Shown: piece after piece, positions 1 through 6,713 of the stretch
Numbering within the stretch: position 1 is the stretch's first letter
How the letters are laid out: every line of letters starts with the position of its first letter
Assembly (NCBI GenBank): GCA_002453275.1
Contig: DKGN01000014.1
Location: 30,433-49,776 of the forward strand
From: Caryophanales bacterium UBA6769
GTDB lineage: Bacteria; Bacillota; Bacilli; Bacillales; UBA6769
DNA length: 19,344 nt
Direction of reading: 5' to 3'
Notes under the pieces: model-generated
The model's database searches: none
The model's input: only the letters and a program-made list of their open reading frames with translations
Told to the model about the DNA's origin: nothing
Program-made: the position numbers and the translations under genes

Positions 1-6
1 TAACCC

Positions 7-39
7 GAGACTATCGCTCTAAATAAACGATAGTCCTCA
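7..39 (-). terminator. Inverted repeat downstream of the Nfu-N/HEAT gene
   Basis: GACTATCG at 9-16 pairs perfectly with CGATAGTC at 28-35 around an AT-rich 11-nt loop, just past the stop codon of the leftmost minus-strand gene. In the minus direction no U-run follows the stem, so termination would be weak or Rho-assisted. In the plus direction a T-run lies a few bases beyond the stem (45-50), so it could instead end a plus-strand transcript entering from the left. The hairpin is seen directly; the role is inferred. Confidence 0.4.
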
Positions 40-41
40 CG

Positions 42-1169
42 TTATTTTTTGCGACTTTCTGTCATTTGTTGCCAAACTGAGCCTGCTGCCTCTTCGCCAC
101 TTTCAATACGTTCAAGCGCCATTTTAGCTTGTAATCCAACTTCAAATTCAGAATCAGCTTGCGCGTCTCTTAAAGCAGGTATCGCCGATTCGTCCCCAAC
201 TTCATAGAGGAACATGGCGGCTCGCCACCGAACTAATCTGTTTTTATCTTTTAACGCAGCAATCATTTCTGGGATAGCCTTCGGACTACCTAAATCAGAC
301 AGGCAATCACCCGCTGTTCTGCGAACAGAGACGGCTTTATCTTTTAATGCTTTGTACACATAAGGTAGGATGATTTCATCCTCAATTAAACCTAAATAAA
401 CCGTGGCAAGTCTGCGTATCGAAGATCTCTCGTCATCAAGCGCAGTGGCAAGTATTGGGAGGTCTTCCTCTTTCGGATCCATTTTCTCTAACGCAGCAAA
501 ACGAACTTTCCAATCATCACTTTTCATTGCTTCTCGGACTTCATCGGAGGTGATTGAAGGTCTTTCATAAGCTTTACCTTCATTCACTTCATACGCTTGC
601 TTGACTAGCTTCGTCAACCGATCAGTGTCATAACTTGCCGCAATTTCATCTGCAACTGCTTTGCCAACTTCCTCAAAATCACCATAACGAATGCCTTGTT
701 CAACCCACTGTCGCTCCATGACGAGGTTTGGGGAAGAATCTTGGGCATCCATAACCGCTTTTTGAAACGCTTCGGGTAAGCCAACTCGTCTCTCTTCATC
801 GCCTGCGACAAGTTTTATTTGCATCGGAATTTCTCTAAAAAATTGAACAAAAACTTGAATTTCTCCAAATGCTTCTTGCGCTTCCGGTTGTTGAGCAATT
901 TCTTGCTCCACGTTCTTTTCACCAAAGGCCTCTCGTACTTGCGGCAAAATTTGCTCCCAAGCAACCTTTGGATGACGATCAAGTGCAATAAAGTCAGCAA
1001 CCCTATACAGACTTTTAACCCCTTCTATAGTTAAAAGCGCCTTCATTAAGGAAGGGATATTTTCATCCTCTTTACGATATTGAAAGCTTTGTCGATCGGG
1101 AAGTTTTTCATCAACAACAATTTTCATGGAATTTGGACTAGGTGTTGGTTCAATTGTAACGATATTCAT
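42..1169 (-). CDS. cvfC: Nfu N-terminal domain / HEAT-repeat protein, CvfC (YpgR) family
   Basis: This encodes a cytosolic protein of about 375 residues. Residues 4-85 form an Nfu/NifU N-terminal scaffold-type domain (motif PTPSPNSMKIVVD near the start). A linker of about 110 residues follows, and residues 205-355 are four to five HEAT-like helical repeats, for example around VRFAALEKM and VRWRAAMFLYEVGD. The family is known as 'conserved virulence factor C' in Staphylococcus and YpgR in Bacillus; its biochemical role is unsettled. The CxxC cluster-binding domain of true Nfu proteins is absent and I see only one cysteine, so it is unlikely to carry an iron-sulfur cluster itself. I chose the ATG at 1169 because AAAGGAG lies six bases upstream; a start eight codons earlier has no such site. 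It lies 89 bp downstream of the acyl-CoA ligase in the same direction and may be co-transcribed with it. Confidence 0.85.
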   Translation of the reverse strand: MNIVTIEPTPSPNSMKIVVDEKLPDRQSFQYRKEDENIPSLMKALLTIEGVKSLYRVADFIALDRHPKVAWEQILPQVREAFGEKNVEQEIAQQPEAQEAFGEIQVFVQFFREIPMQIKLVAGDEERRVGLPEAFQKAVMDAQDSSPNLVMERQWVEQGIRYGDFEEVGKAVADEIAASYDTDRLTKLVKQAYEVNEGKAYERPSITSDEVREAMKSDDWKVRFAALEKMDPKEEDLPILATALDDERSSIRRLATVYLGLIEDEIILPYVYKALKDKAVSVRRTAGDCLSDLGSPKAIPEMIAALKDKNRLVRWRAAMFLYEVGDESAIPALRDAQADSEFEVGLQAKMALERIESGEEAAGSVWQQMTESRKK

Positions 1170-1258
1170 TGTTGTCTCCTTTCTCATCCTCATAGTGTCA
1201 ACAATCTTGTTTCGTACAATTTTACCATTCTCGTTGGATAGGATCGAACATTTGAATT

Positions 1259-2839
1259 CTAATCGTTTTGAAGTGAACTCGTCTCACTTTTCGTTTCATC
1301 ACGTTTTCTTAATAGTTGCTTTAGTACTTTGCCTGCGGCATTTCGTGGAAGTTCTTCGATGAACTCGACTTCCTTCGGTTTTTTATAAGAAGCTAATTTC
1401 TTTGCACAATAATCAATAACTGCACTTTTATCTAAAGAAGTCCCTTGCTTCAAAACGATGTAAGCCTTTACATTTTCGCCCCAATCTTGATCTGGAACAC
1501 CAATAATGGCGCACTCTAAAATATCTGGATGTGTATAAAGCACCTCTTCAATTTCAGCTGGATATATATTTTCCCCGCCACTTATAATCATATCTTTTTT
1601 TCGGTCAATAATATAGATGAATCCTTCTTCATCCATTTTAACGAGATCACCGCTATGGAACCAGCCGCCCGTGAACGCTTCAACTGTTGCTTCAGGATTG
1701 TTATAATATCCTTTCATTAGGTTGGGCCCTCGATACACAATCTCTCCAACTTCCCCAATTGGAACATCATTCATTTGTTCATCAACAACCCGAACTTCTA
1801 CATTAATAACAGGTCTTCCGACTGAATTTGGTTTTCTAAGTGTATCTTCAGGATGCAAGCAAGTCGTAACTGGGCTCATTTCCGTTTGGCCAAATGCATC
1901 AAAAAGCCCAGCATTCGGGAAGTTATTTATAATTCGCTTTTTAATTTCGACAGGTGCAATTGCACCACCAGTAATACTAATTTTTACTGAGCTTAAATCA
2001 TAATCTGTTAAATTAGGTACTTGAAAGAGGAAATTCCACATAGCTGGAACGAGGAAAATAGCATTGATCTGTTCTTGAGAAATTGTTTGTAAGACTGCAA
2101 CAGGATCAAAGTCACGGTGAATGACTGACGTCCCTTCAACGAGGCAAGTATTTATTAACGTAGACATTGCGGCAATATGAAAAAGTGGAGCAACGACTAG
2201 CTGCTTGTTATTTAAGCCGATTTTAGCTTCCCATAACATGTTCATCCCATTTTGACAAAGATTTTTGTGTGACAAGACTGCTCCTTTCGGTCTTCCTGTC
2301 GTTCCTGATGTGTACACAATCATACAGCTATCATTATCCGTTTGTTGAACTGGTTCGTACTTTGCTTTCGCTTCGAAAATTGTCTCATATGGAATAACAT
2401 CATCTTCATTTGATACTTGCCCAACAACAACAATGGTTTCAACATTTGGAAGTCTATCCTTAATTGAATGAAGAGTGGCTAAGTATTCTTCATCAATAAT
2501 GAGTAGTTTGCATTCAGAATCGTTTACGATATATTCAATTTCTTCGGCGACAAGGCGAAAGTTAATCGGAACCCCAACCCCACCCGACAGCGCAATACCA
2601 TAAAATACTTCAACAAATGCCATGCCATTTTTTAAAATGAAACCGACTTTGTCATCAAAATTAATATTTTGTGACTGCAACCAGCCAGCGAGGTGTGAGG
2701 CACGTTCATCAATTTGTTTAAACGTTCGCTTTTCATCTTTGTGAATATAAGCTAGTCTGTTTGGTGATTTGTGGGCAGCCCGCTTCACCAATTCCCCTAC
2801 TAACAGTTGGCGAGACAATTCAAGTGAAGATGTACTCAT
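1259..2839 (-). CDS. AMP-forming acyl-CoA ligase (fatty or other carboxylic acid)
   Basis: This is a 526-residue enzyme of the adenylate-forming (ANL) superfamily. It activates a carboxylic acid with ATP to an acyl-adenylate and then transfers the acyl group to CoA. The P-loop-like motif YTSGTTGRPKG is at 176-186, the A5 motif GQTE at 317-320, the ATP-ribose aspartate in HSGDL at 398, the hinge motif IDRKKD at 411-416, and the catalytic lysine in AAGK at 504. All key residues are present, so it should be active. There are no membrane segments. It resembles the short acyl-CoA synthetases often annotated 'long-chain-fatty-acid-CoA ligase' or 'o-succinylbenzoate-CoA ligase' in Bacillus; without menaquinone genes nearby the latter is unlikely. 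The start is supported by GGGAGG nine bases upstream. It has its own SigA-type promoter at 2878-2906. Chain length or aromatic specificity cannot be read from sequence. Confidence 0.88.
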   Translation of the reverse strand: MSTSSLELSRQLLVGELVKRAAHKSPNRLAYIHKDEKRTFKQIDERASHLAGWLQSQNINFDDKVGFILKNGMAFVEVFYGIALSGGVGVPINFRLVAEEIEYIVNDSECKLLIIDEEYLATLHSIKDRLPNVETIVVVGQVSNEDDVIPYETIFEAKAKYEPVQQTDNDSCMIVYTSGTTGRPKGAVLSHKNLCQNGMNMLWEAKIGLNNKQLVVAPLFHIAAMSTLINTCLVEGTSVIHRDFDPVAVLQTISQEQINAIFLVPAMWNFLFQVPNLTDYDLSSVKISITGGAIAPVEIKKRIINNFPNAGLFDAFGQTEMSPVTTCLHPEDTLRKPNSVGRPVINVEVRVVDEQMNDVPIGEVGEIVYRGPNLMKGYYNNPEATVEAFTGGWFHSGDLVKMDEEGFIYIIDRKKDMIISGGENIYPAEIEEVLYTHPDILECAIIGVPDQDWGENVKAYIVLKQGTSLDKSAVIDYCAKKLASYKKPKEVEFIEELPRNAAGKVLKQLLRKRDETKSETSSLQND

Positions 2840-2861
2840 AACATGTAACCTCCCTTTATCA

Positions 2862-2877
2862 ATTCATTGTTGTGAAT
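2862..2877 (-). promoter_or_regulatory. Operator-like inverted repeat at the ligase promoter
   Basis: ATTCATTGTTGTGAAT (plus strand) has perfect 5-bp arms, ATTCA and TGAAT, separated by 6 bp. It starts immediately downstream of the -10 box at 2878-2883, about where transcription would begin, a usual place for a repressor operator. It does not match the other palindromes in the window, so a different regulator would be expected. The repeat is observed; its function is inferred. Confidence 0.35.
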
Positions 2878-2906
2878 ATTCTAACAACTATTGGGACTTT
2901 TTACAA
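2878..2906 (-). promoter_or_regulatory. SigA-type promoter of the first acyl-CoA ligase
   Basis: On the minus strand the -35 box TTGTAA (2901-2906) and the -10 box TAGAAT (2878-2883) are separated by exactly 17 bp. The ribosome binding site of the ligase lies about 30 bp downstream. The terminator of the IDEAL-domain gene sits directly upstream, so this ligase appears to be transcribed from its own start. Confidence 0.6.
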
Positions 2907-2912
2907 GCCTTT

Positions 2913-2940
2913 CAAAAAAGAAAACCCTTAAAAAAAGGGT
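2913..2940 (-). terminator. Intrinsic terminator of the IDEAL-domain gene
   Basis: In the minus direction the stem ACCCTT/AAGGGT (2935-2940 with 2924-2929) has a T-only loop and is followed by a tail of mostly U (TTTTCTTTTTT). It begins right after the stop codon of the small IDEAL-domain gene and ends just upstream of the ligase promoter. Confidence 0.75.
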
Positions 2941-2941
2941 C

Positions 2942-3169
2942 CTATCGCACAAGCTGTTTATACTTTTTCGCTAGCTTATAAAAGGTGGCTCGATCTCCTA
3001 ACTCCAACGCTTCATCTATTTGTAATTGGAGCTGCTTTTTCTGCCAGTGATAAATGGCCTCATCGGTTTCCAGTGTTGCAAGCAGTGACAAATAAAAGGA
3101 ATGTTCTTGCCTTGCTTTTGCTCTTGCTAACGCCCTCACCTTTGCATCATACGATTTTTGAGGATCCAT
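2942..3169 (-). CDS. Small IDEAL-domain protein
   Basis: This is a 75-residue soluble, charged protein. Residues 47-73, containing IDEALELGDRATFYKLAKKY, match the IDEAL domain, a short helical module named after its Ile-Asp-Glu-Ala-Leu signature and found in Firmicutes proteins such as ComK and YpiB. The N-terminal part is rich in Lys, Arg and Ala and likely helical. No enzymatic residues are apparent; by analogy it may be a protein-interaction adaptor, which is inference. The ATG at 3169 is chosen because GGGGAGG precedes it by five bases; an in-frame TTG six codons upstream would place this ribosome site inside the gene. It appears monocistronic, with a promoter at 3224-3251 and a terminator just after the stop. 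Confidence 0.75.
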   Translation of the reverse strand: MDPQKSYDAKVRALARAKARQEHSFYLSLLATLETDEAIYHWQKKQLQLQIDEALELGDRATFYKLAKKYKQLVR

Positions 3170-3223
3170 TTTCTCCTCCCCTTTCAAAAACTACGAGGAT
3201 TTGAGTTTCATCTCTCTACTTTT

Positions 3224-3251
3224 ACTATATTCACTTGTATAAAAGTTTTAA
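3224..3251 (-). promoter_or_regulatory. Candidate SigA promoter of the IDEAL-domain gene
   Basis: A -10 box TATAGT (3224-3229) and a -35 box TTAAAA (3246-3251) are separated by 16 bp on the minus strand, 55 bp upstream of the start codon. The -35 box is only a partial match. Confidence 0.42.
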
Positions 3252-3352
3252 CTAAAATTCGTTATTCACCTAAATAAACAGGCAATTGTCCATTAAAAAC
3301 TGATATACTTACGATGAAAGCCTTTAATATGCTTACTTAAGGGGGATGAACA

Positions 3353-4123
3353 ATGAAGACAACAATGACAGGACTGTTAAAGCCACCGGTTTTTTCAACT
3401 GTGGAAGAGGAAAGACAGCATCTTAAGCAACGACTCGCAGGAGCCTTTCGTTTGTTCTCAAGATTTGGCTTTGATGAAGGGGTTGCAGGTCATATCACAG
3501 TAAGAGATCCAGAGAAAAAAGATCATTTTTGGGTTAATCCATTTGGCACACACTTTAGTCAAATAAAGGCATCTGATTTATTACTTGTAAATGATGAAGG
3601 TGAAGTTGTCGAGGGATCAAGACCTGTCAATCGGGCAGCTTTCGCGATTCATTCACAAGTTCACCAAGCGCGCCCAGATGTTATCGCTGCAGCCCACTCG
3701 CATTCAGTTTACGGAAAAACATGGTCATCACTCGGTCGTTTACTTGATCCAATCACTCAAGACTCGTGTGCATTTTATAATGATCATGCGATTTTCGATG
3801 ATTATACAGGAGTTGTCAATGATGTTGAGGAAGGTCAGCGGATTGCAGAAGCTTTAGGTAATCGAAAAGCGTGTATTTTGCGAAATCATGGACTGCTCAC
3901 AGTTGGTAAATCTGTCGATGAAGCTGCTTGGTGGTTTATTACGATGGAGCGCTCTTGCCAAGCACAATTAATGGCTGAAGCAGCTGGCAAACCGGTGTTA
4001 ATTGACGAAGAAAATGCCAAGCACACTGCACACCAGGTCGGAAATGAACTTGCAGGCTGGTTTAGCTTTCAACCATTGTGGGATCGAATCGTAAAAGAAC
4101 AGCCAGACTTCTTAGATGAATGA
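3353..4123 (+). CDS. Class II aldolase/adducin-family protein
   Basis: This is a 256-residue protein of the class II aldolase/adducin fold (relatives include fuculose-phosphate aldolase, ribulose-5-phosphate 4-epimerase and adducin heads). The metal-binding histidines are visible as H115 and H117 in AAAHSHS and H179 in LRNHGLL. The catalytic glutamate that fuculose-1-phosphate aldolase has in SEWRFH, eleven residues before a conserved RPD, corresponds here to Ala96 (NRAAFAIH...RPD). This is the adducin-like version, so I would not call it an aldolase; the substrate is unknown. The start is supported by AAGGGGG eight bases upstream. A weak promoter candidate (TTGTCC 3286-3291, TACGAT 3310-3315, 18-bp spacing) precedes it. 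It is one of only two plus-strand genes and converges on the thioesterase, sharing its terminator. Confidence 0.82.
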   Translation: MKTTMTGLLKPPVFSTVEEERQHLKQRLAGAFRLFSRFGFDEGVAGHITVRDPEKKDHFWVNPFGTHFSQIKASDLLLVNDEGEVVEGSRPVNRAAFAIHSQVHQARPDVIAAAHSHSVYGKTWSSLGRLLDPITQDSCAFYNDHAIFDDYTGVVNDVEEGQRIAEALGNRKACILRNHGLLTVGKSVDEAAWWFITMERSCQAQLMAEAAGKPVLIDEENAKHTAHQVGNELAGWFSFQPLWDRIVKEQPDFLDE

Positions 4124-4130
4124 AATAGAA

Positions 4131-4161
4131 AACAAGCCACTTTTTTATGAAGTGGCTTGTT
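4131..4161. terminator. Bidirectional terminator between convergent genes
   Basis: A perfect 12-bp stem, AACAAGCCACTT (4131-4142) with AAGTGGCTTGTT (4150-4161), is flanked by a T-run on the plus side and A residues on the other, so it can work in both directions. The right arm lies inside the last codons of the minus-strand thioesterase (encoding QATS), whose stop codon falls in the loop. Confidence 0.88.
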
Positions 4162-4561
4162 TTTTTCTTGCGATTCGAAATGAACCAATTCCTTTTGCAA
4201 TTAAGTTGCCATTTTCATCGGTGAGCGTCCCTTCACCTGTGGCAATTCGGTACCCTTTTTGAACGATTTGTGCACGAGCAGTCAATATACTTCCTTTTTT
4301 AGCAGGAGCAGAGTAATAAACGCTTAAATTAATTGTTGCGACGGGAGCGTGCGATGCTTGTGCAATCGTTTGTCCAATGATCGTATCGAGAAGCGAAGCA
4401 TGGACACCACCGTGCAGTGTATCATTTAAATTCAAAACATGATCATCAACGAGAAGTTCCAAAACAATATTCCCTTCATCGTCTCTGTATGGTCTGATAC
4501 CTAAATATTTAATAAAATTACTATCATTCAAACGTATGACAGGATCTTTCTCGAAAGTCAC
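4145..4561 (-). CDS. PaaI-type hotdog-fold acyl-CoA thioesterase
   Basis: The product is 138 residues, a usual length for single-domain hotdog thioesterases that hydrolyse acyl- or aryl-CoA to the free acid and CoA. The signature LHGGVHASLLDT, with HGG at about 50-52 and the catalytic-type Asp at about 59, is the PaaI/YdiI pattern. The C-terminal strand GIGSFRIARKK is typical. No membrane segments are present. I favour the GTG at 4561 because AAAGG lies nine bases upstream; the in-frame GTG at 4570 abuts that site and would be poorly initiated. A hairpin at 4592-4621 separates it from the upstream binding-protein gene, so it may be expressed by read-through or from a promoter I cannot identify. 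With two acyl-CoA ligases nearby, it may hydrolyse unproductive CoA esters and free CoA, which is inference. Confidence 0.85.
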   Translation of the reverse strand: MTFEKDPVIRLNDSNFIKYLGIRPYRDDEGNIVLELLVDDHVLNLNDTLHGGVHASLLDTIIGQTIAQASHAPVATINLSVYYSAPAKKGSILTARAQIVQKGYRIATGEGTLTDENGNLIAKGIGSFRIARKKQATS

Positions 4562-4584
4562 TCTCTCCACCCTTTCTATGTAAA

Positions 4585-4621
4585 AACAAGTGAAGAGAGT
4601 ACGCTTGCTTGTACTCTCTTC
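4585..4621 (-). terminator. Terminator of the first substrate-binding protein gene
   Basis: A perfect 11-bp stem, GAAGAGAGTAC (4592-4602) with GTACTCTCTTC (4611-4621), has an 8-nt loop. In the minus direction it is followed by ACTTGTTTTT. It starts 21 bp after the binding-protein stop and ends just before the thioesterase ribosome binding site, so it should limit transcription into the thioesterase. Confidence 0.75.
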
Positions 4622-4641
4622 AACGTTATCTAATATCTATA

Positions 4642-5838
4642 TTACTCCTCATCAAGTGCAATACGATTTACTTCACCATCTACAACTACAGCCATGCTTC
4701 GAACTGGAACGAATGCACCGTTTTCGCTCACACCAGCAACTGTATAAACTTCCTTGTCTTCAGGAATGTTTCTTACGCCTTCATCGAAAGCAGCCATAAT
4801 GGCTTCAGTATCATCAACGGAGCCAGCAACTTTCATCGCTTCGATTAAACCGTACAATGAAACGTAATGATACCCAGCTTCAGAACCAGGGTTTTTATTG
4901 TGAAGCTCATTGTATTGATCCACAAATGGCTTTGTCCCAGGATAATCGGAATTCACAAGTGGAGTCACGCCTGTTGCTCCCTCGAGAAAGGTCATGTCGC
5001 CATCAAAGACGGCTGCCATTTCATCCATCTTCGCTTGGTCCATAATGAGGAATCCACCTTCAAAACCTAAGTCACGAGCTTGTTTTGCAACACGAGCTGT
5101 CGGTTCTGACGCGCCACCGATAAAGAGAACATCAGGGTTTTTATTTAGTGCATTCGTAACAATTGTGTAAAAGTCAGTGTCTTTCCCAAAGTCGATTGAT
5201 TCATCATAAACAACTTCTCCACCTTTTTCTTCCCAAACAGGCTTGAGTGCTTCTGTCCAATCTTTACCATATTGAGAAGCAGGTGCTAACATCGCAATCT
5301 TTTTTCCGAAGTTTTCCATTTGATACTCTGCAAATGGTTCAACATAAGTATCATAACCAGGAGGAATCCGAACGGTTAATGAATTATCTTGTTCAACAAT
5401 TCCAGGTTCACTTGAATAAGCCATAATCATAAAGTCATCTTGTTCATTAAATACTTGGGAAGCATAGATTCCACCGCTATGAGGAATGTAAATGAATTTA
5501 GCATTTTCCTCTTGAACGAGACGTTTTGCGTTTTGTGCCGCATCATTCGGCATGTATTTGTCATCTAGCGTCGTTAAGTTGATTTTATAAGTTTCACCAT
5601 CAACGTCAAATCCACCAGCTTCGTTAATTTCATCTGCTGCCATTTTTAAACCATTTAACGTATTTTCACCGTAATATGCTGCAGCACCACTTAACGGACC
5701 AGTGTAAGCAATTGTTACTTCTCCACCACCTGAGCCTCCTGATGAGCCATCAGATGAACCACAAGCAGCGAGTGCTACCATTAAAATGGCAAACAAGCTG
5801 AGCAGCATACTCTTCTTTATGAATTTCTTAGCTGTCAT
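4642..5838 (-). CDS. Lipoprotein substrate-binding protein of the Liv-type ABC transporter (copy 1)
   Basis: This is a 398-residue surface lipoprotein of the LivK-like type I periplasmic-binding family, the capture subunit for the adjacent transporter. The signal peptide has a KK-rich start, a hydrophobic stretch at about 11-25 and the lipobox ALAAC with the lipidated Cys at 26. A Ser/Gly-rich linker follows, then the first lobe (AYTGPLSGAAAYYGENTLNG), then IYIPHSGGIYASQV and the second-lobe motif FLIMDQAKMDEMAAVFDG. The ATG at 5838 has GGGGAG seven bases upstream; an ATG fourteen codons earlier lacks a site and would spoil the signal peptide. It follows livF in the same direction after 167 bp, with a hairpin but no convincing promoter between. 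It is a diverged paralogue of the two proteins at 11233-13986. The ligand is unknown; a generic amino-acid label would be a guess. Confidence 0.88.
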   Translation of the reverse strand: MTAKKFIKKSMLLSLFAILMVALAACGSSDGSSGGSGGGEVTIAYTGPLSGAAAYYGENTLNGLKMAADEINEAGGFDVDGETYKINLTTLDDKYMPNDAAQNAKRLVQEENAKFIYIPHSGGIYASQVFNEQDDFMIMAYSSEPGIVEQDNSLTVRIPPGYDTYVEPFAEYQMENFGKKIAMLAPASQYGKDWTEALKPVWEEKGGEVVYDESIDFGKDTDFYTIVTNALNKNPDVLFIGGASEPTARVAKQARDLGFEGGFLIMDQAKMDEMAAVFDGDMTFLEGATGVTPLVNSDYPGTKPFVDQYNELHNKNPGSEAGYHYVSLYGLIEAMKVAGSVDDTEAIMAAFDEGVRNIPEDKEVYTVAGVSENGAFVPVRSMAVVVDGEVNRIALDEE

Positions 5839-5920
5839 GATTTTCTCCCCTTTTTTCTTTTTAAAAATAATAAACTCCATCCATTACTAAAATGAATCTC
5901 TCTGTCTTACTCCGTCAAGC

Positions 5921-5931
5921 TCACCTCCTTA
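5921..5931 (-). promoter_or_regulatory. Orphan perfect Shine-Dalgarno (STAB-SD-like) in leader of binding-protein copy 1
   Basis: On the minus strand TAAGGAGGTGA is a near-complete complement of the 16S rRNA 3' end, stronger than the real ribosome binding site 83 bp further on. Behind it lies only TTG-ACG-GAG-TAA, a three-codon frame. Ribosome or 30S binding at such sites is known to protect Bacillus mRNA 5' ends, as in the cry3A leader. The sequence match is observed; the stabilising role is inferred. Confidence 0.5.
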
Positions 5932-5947
5932 ACGCGTATTCAAAGAT

Positions 5948-5994
5948 CAACAGTCGCCCATTTCTATTTTTATATCTATATTAGGCGACTATTG
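5948..5994 (-). terminator. Hairpin between livF and the binding-protein gene
   Basis: In the minus direction CAATAGTCGCC (5994-5984) pairs with GGCGACTGTTG (5958-5948), 11 bp with one G-U pair, around an AT-rich 25-nt loop. No U-run follows, so it is a poor intrinsic terminator. It may be a partial terminator or a 3' stabilising or processing structure that separates the transporter message from the binding-protein message. Confidence 0.45.
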
Positions 5995-6005
5995 AATTGA
6001 GTATG

Positions 6006-6713
6006 TTAGGCTCCAATATAAGCTTTACGGATTTCATCATTTTCAAACAGTTCTTTTTGTGTTCCTTCAATTACAATACGGCCATTTTCAATAACATAAC
6101 CGCGGTCAGCAATTTTAAGTGCAGCGTTCGCATTTTGTTCAGCAAGCAAGACTGTCGTTCCACCTTTATTTATTTCTTGGATGACAGAAAACATTTGCTC
6201 AACAACGAGCGGAGCGAGACCGATTGAAGGCTCATCCATCATAATGAGTCTTGGTTTAGCCATTAACGCACGACCAATTGCAACCATCTGCTGTTGACCT
6301 CCACTTAATGAACCAGCAGGATCATCTTTTTTCTCTCTTAAAATTGGAAAGAGCTCAAAGACTTCTTCCAAGGATTGCCTTAATTCGCTTCTTTTATTCC
6401 GGCGTACATAGCCACCCATCATTAAGTTTTCTTGAACTGTCATTTCAGGGAATAGCTTTCGACCTTCTGCACATTGAACGATTCCGTTTTTTACCATTCT
6501 ATCTGGAGAAGTACCTCCAACACTTTTGCCTAAAAAATGCACATCACCATTAACAGGTCTGTTCAAACCGCTAATCGTGTTAAAAATTGTGCTTTTTCCT
6601 GCGCCGTTAGCACCAAGAAGAACGACTAATTCTCCTTCATTCACTTCAAAATTAATGTTAGACAGTGCTTCAAAAGCACCGTAACGAACAGACACATTAT
6701 TTAATTTCAGCAA
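6006..6713 (-). CDS. livF: LivF-type ABC transporter ATP-binding protein
   Basis: This is one of two nucleotide-binding subunits powering the LivHM-type permease. Counted from the chosen TTG start (235 residues, the usual LivF length), the Walker A GANGAGKS is at 34-41, the signature LSGGQ at 136-140, and the Walker B LIMMDE at 156-161. The switch region reads LLAEQN, as usual in LivF. The TTG at 6713 is preceded eight bases upstream by GGGAGG, located inside the end of livG, and yields the typical MLKLNNVSVRYG start; longer in-frame starts lack a site. It overlaps livG by 17 bp, suggesting translational coupling. 'Liv' denotes family, not proven leucine/isoleucine/valine transport. Confidence 0.9.
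   Translation of the reverse strand: MLKLNNVSVRYGAFEALSNINFEVNEGELVVLLGANGAGKSTIFNTISGLNRPVNGDVHFLGKSVGGTSPDRMVKNGIVQCAEGRKLFPEMTVQENLMMGGYVRRNKRSELRQSLEEVFELFPILREKKDDPAGSLSGGQQQMVAIGRALMAKPRLIMMDEPSIGLAPLVVEQMFSVIQEINKGGTTVLLAEQNANAALKIADRGYVIENGRIVIEGTQKELFENDEIRKAYIGA

Noticed and set aside
1126..1362. Plus-strand hydrophobic open frame of 78 codons
   Set aside because: It lies across the ends of two convincing minus-strand genes, has no ribosome binding site, and is best explained as their complement.
5927..5944. A cre-like sequence TGAATACGCGTTAA in the leader of receptor copy 1
   Set aside because: Three of the fixed cre positions do not match, unlike the exact matches ahead of copies 2 and 3.
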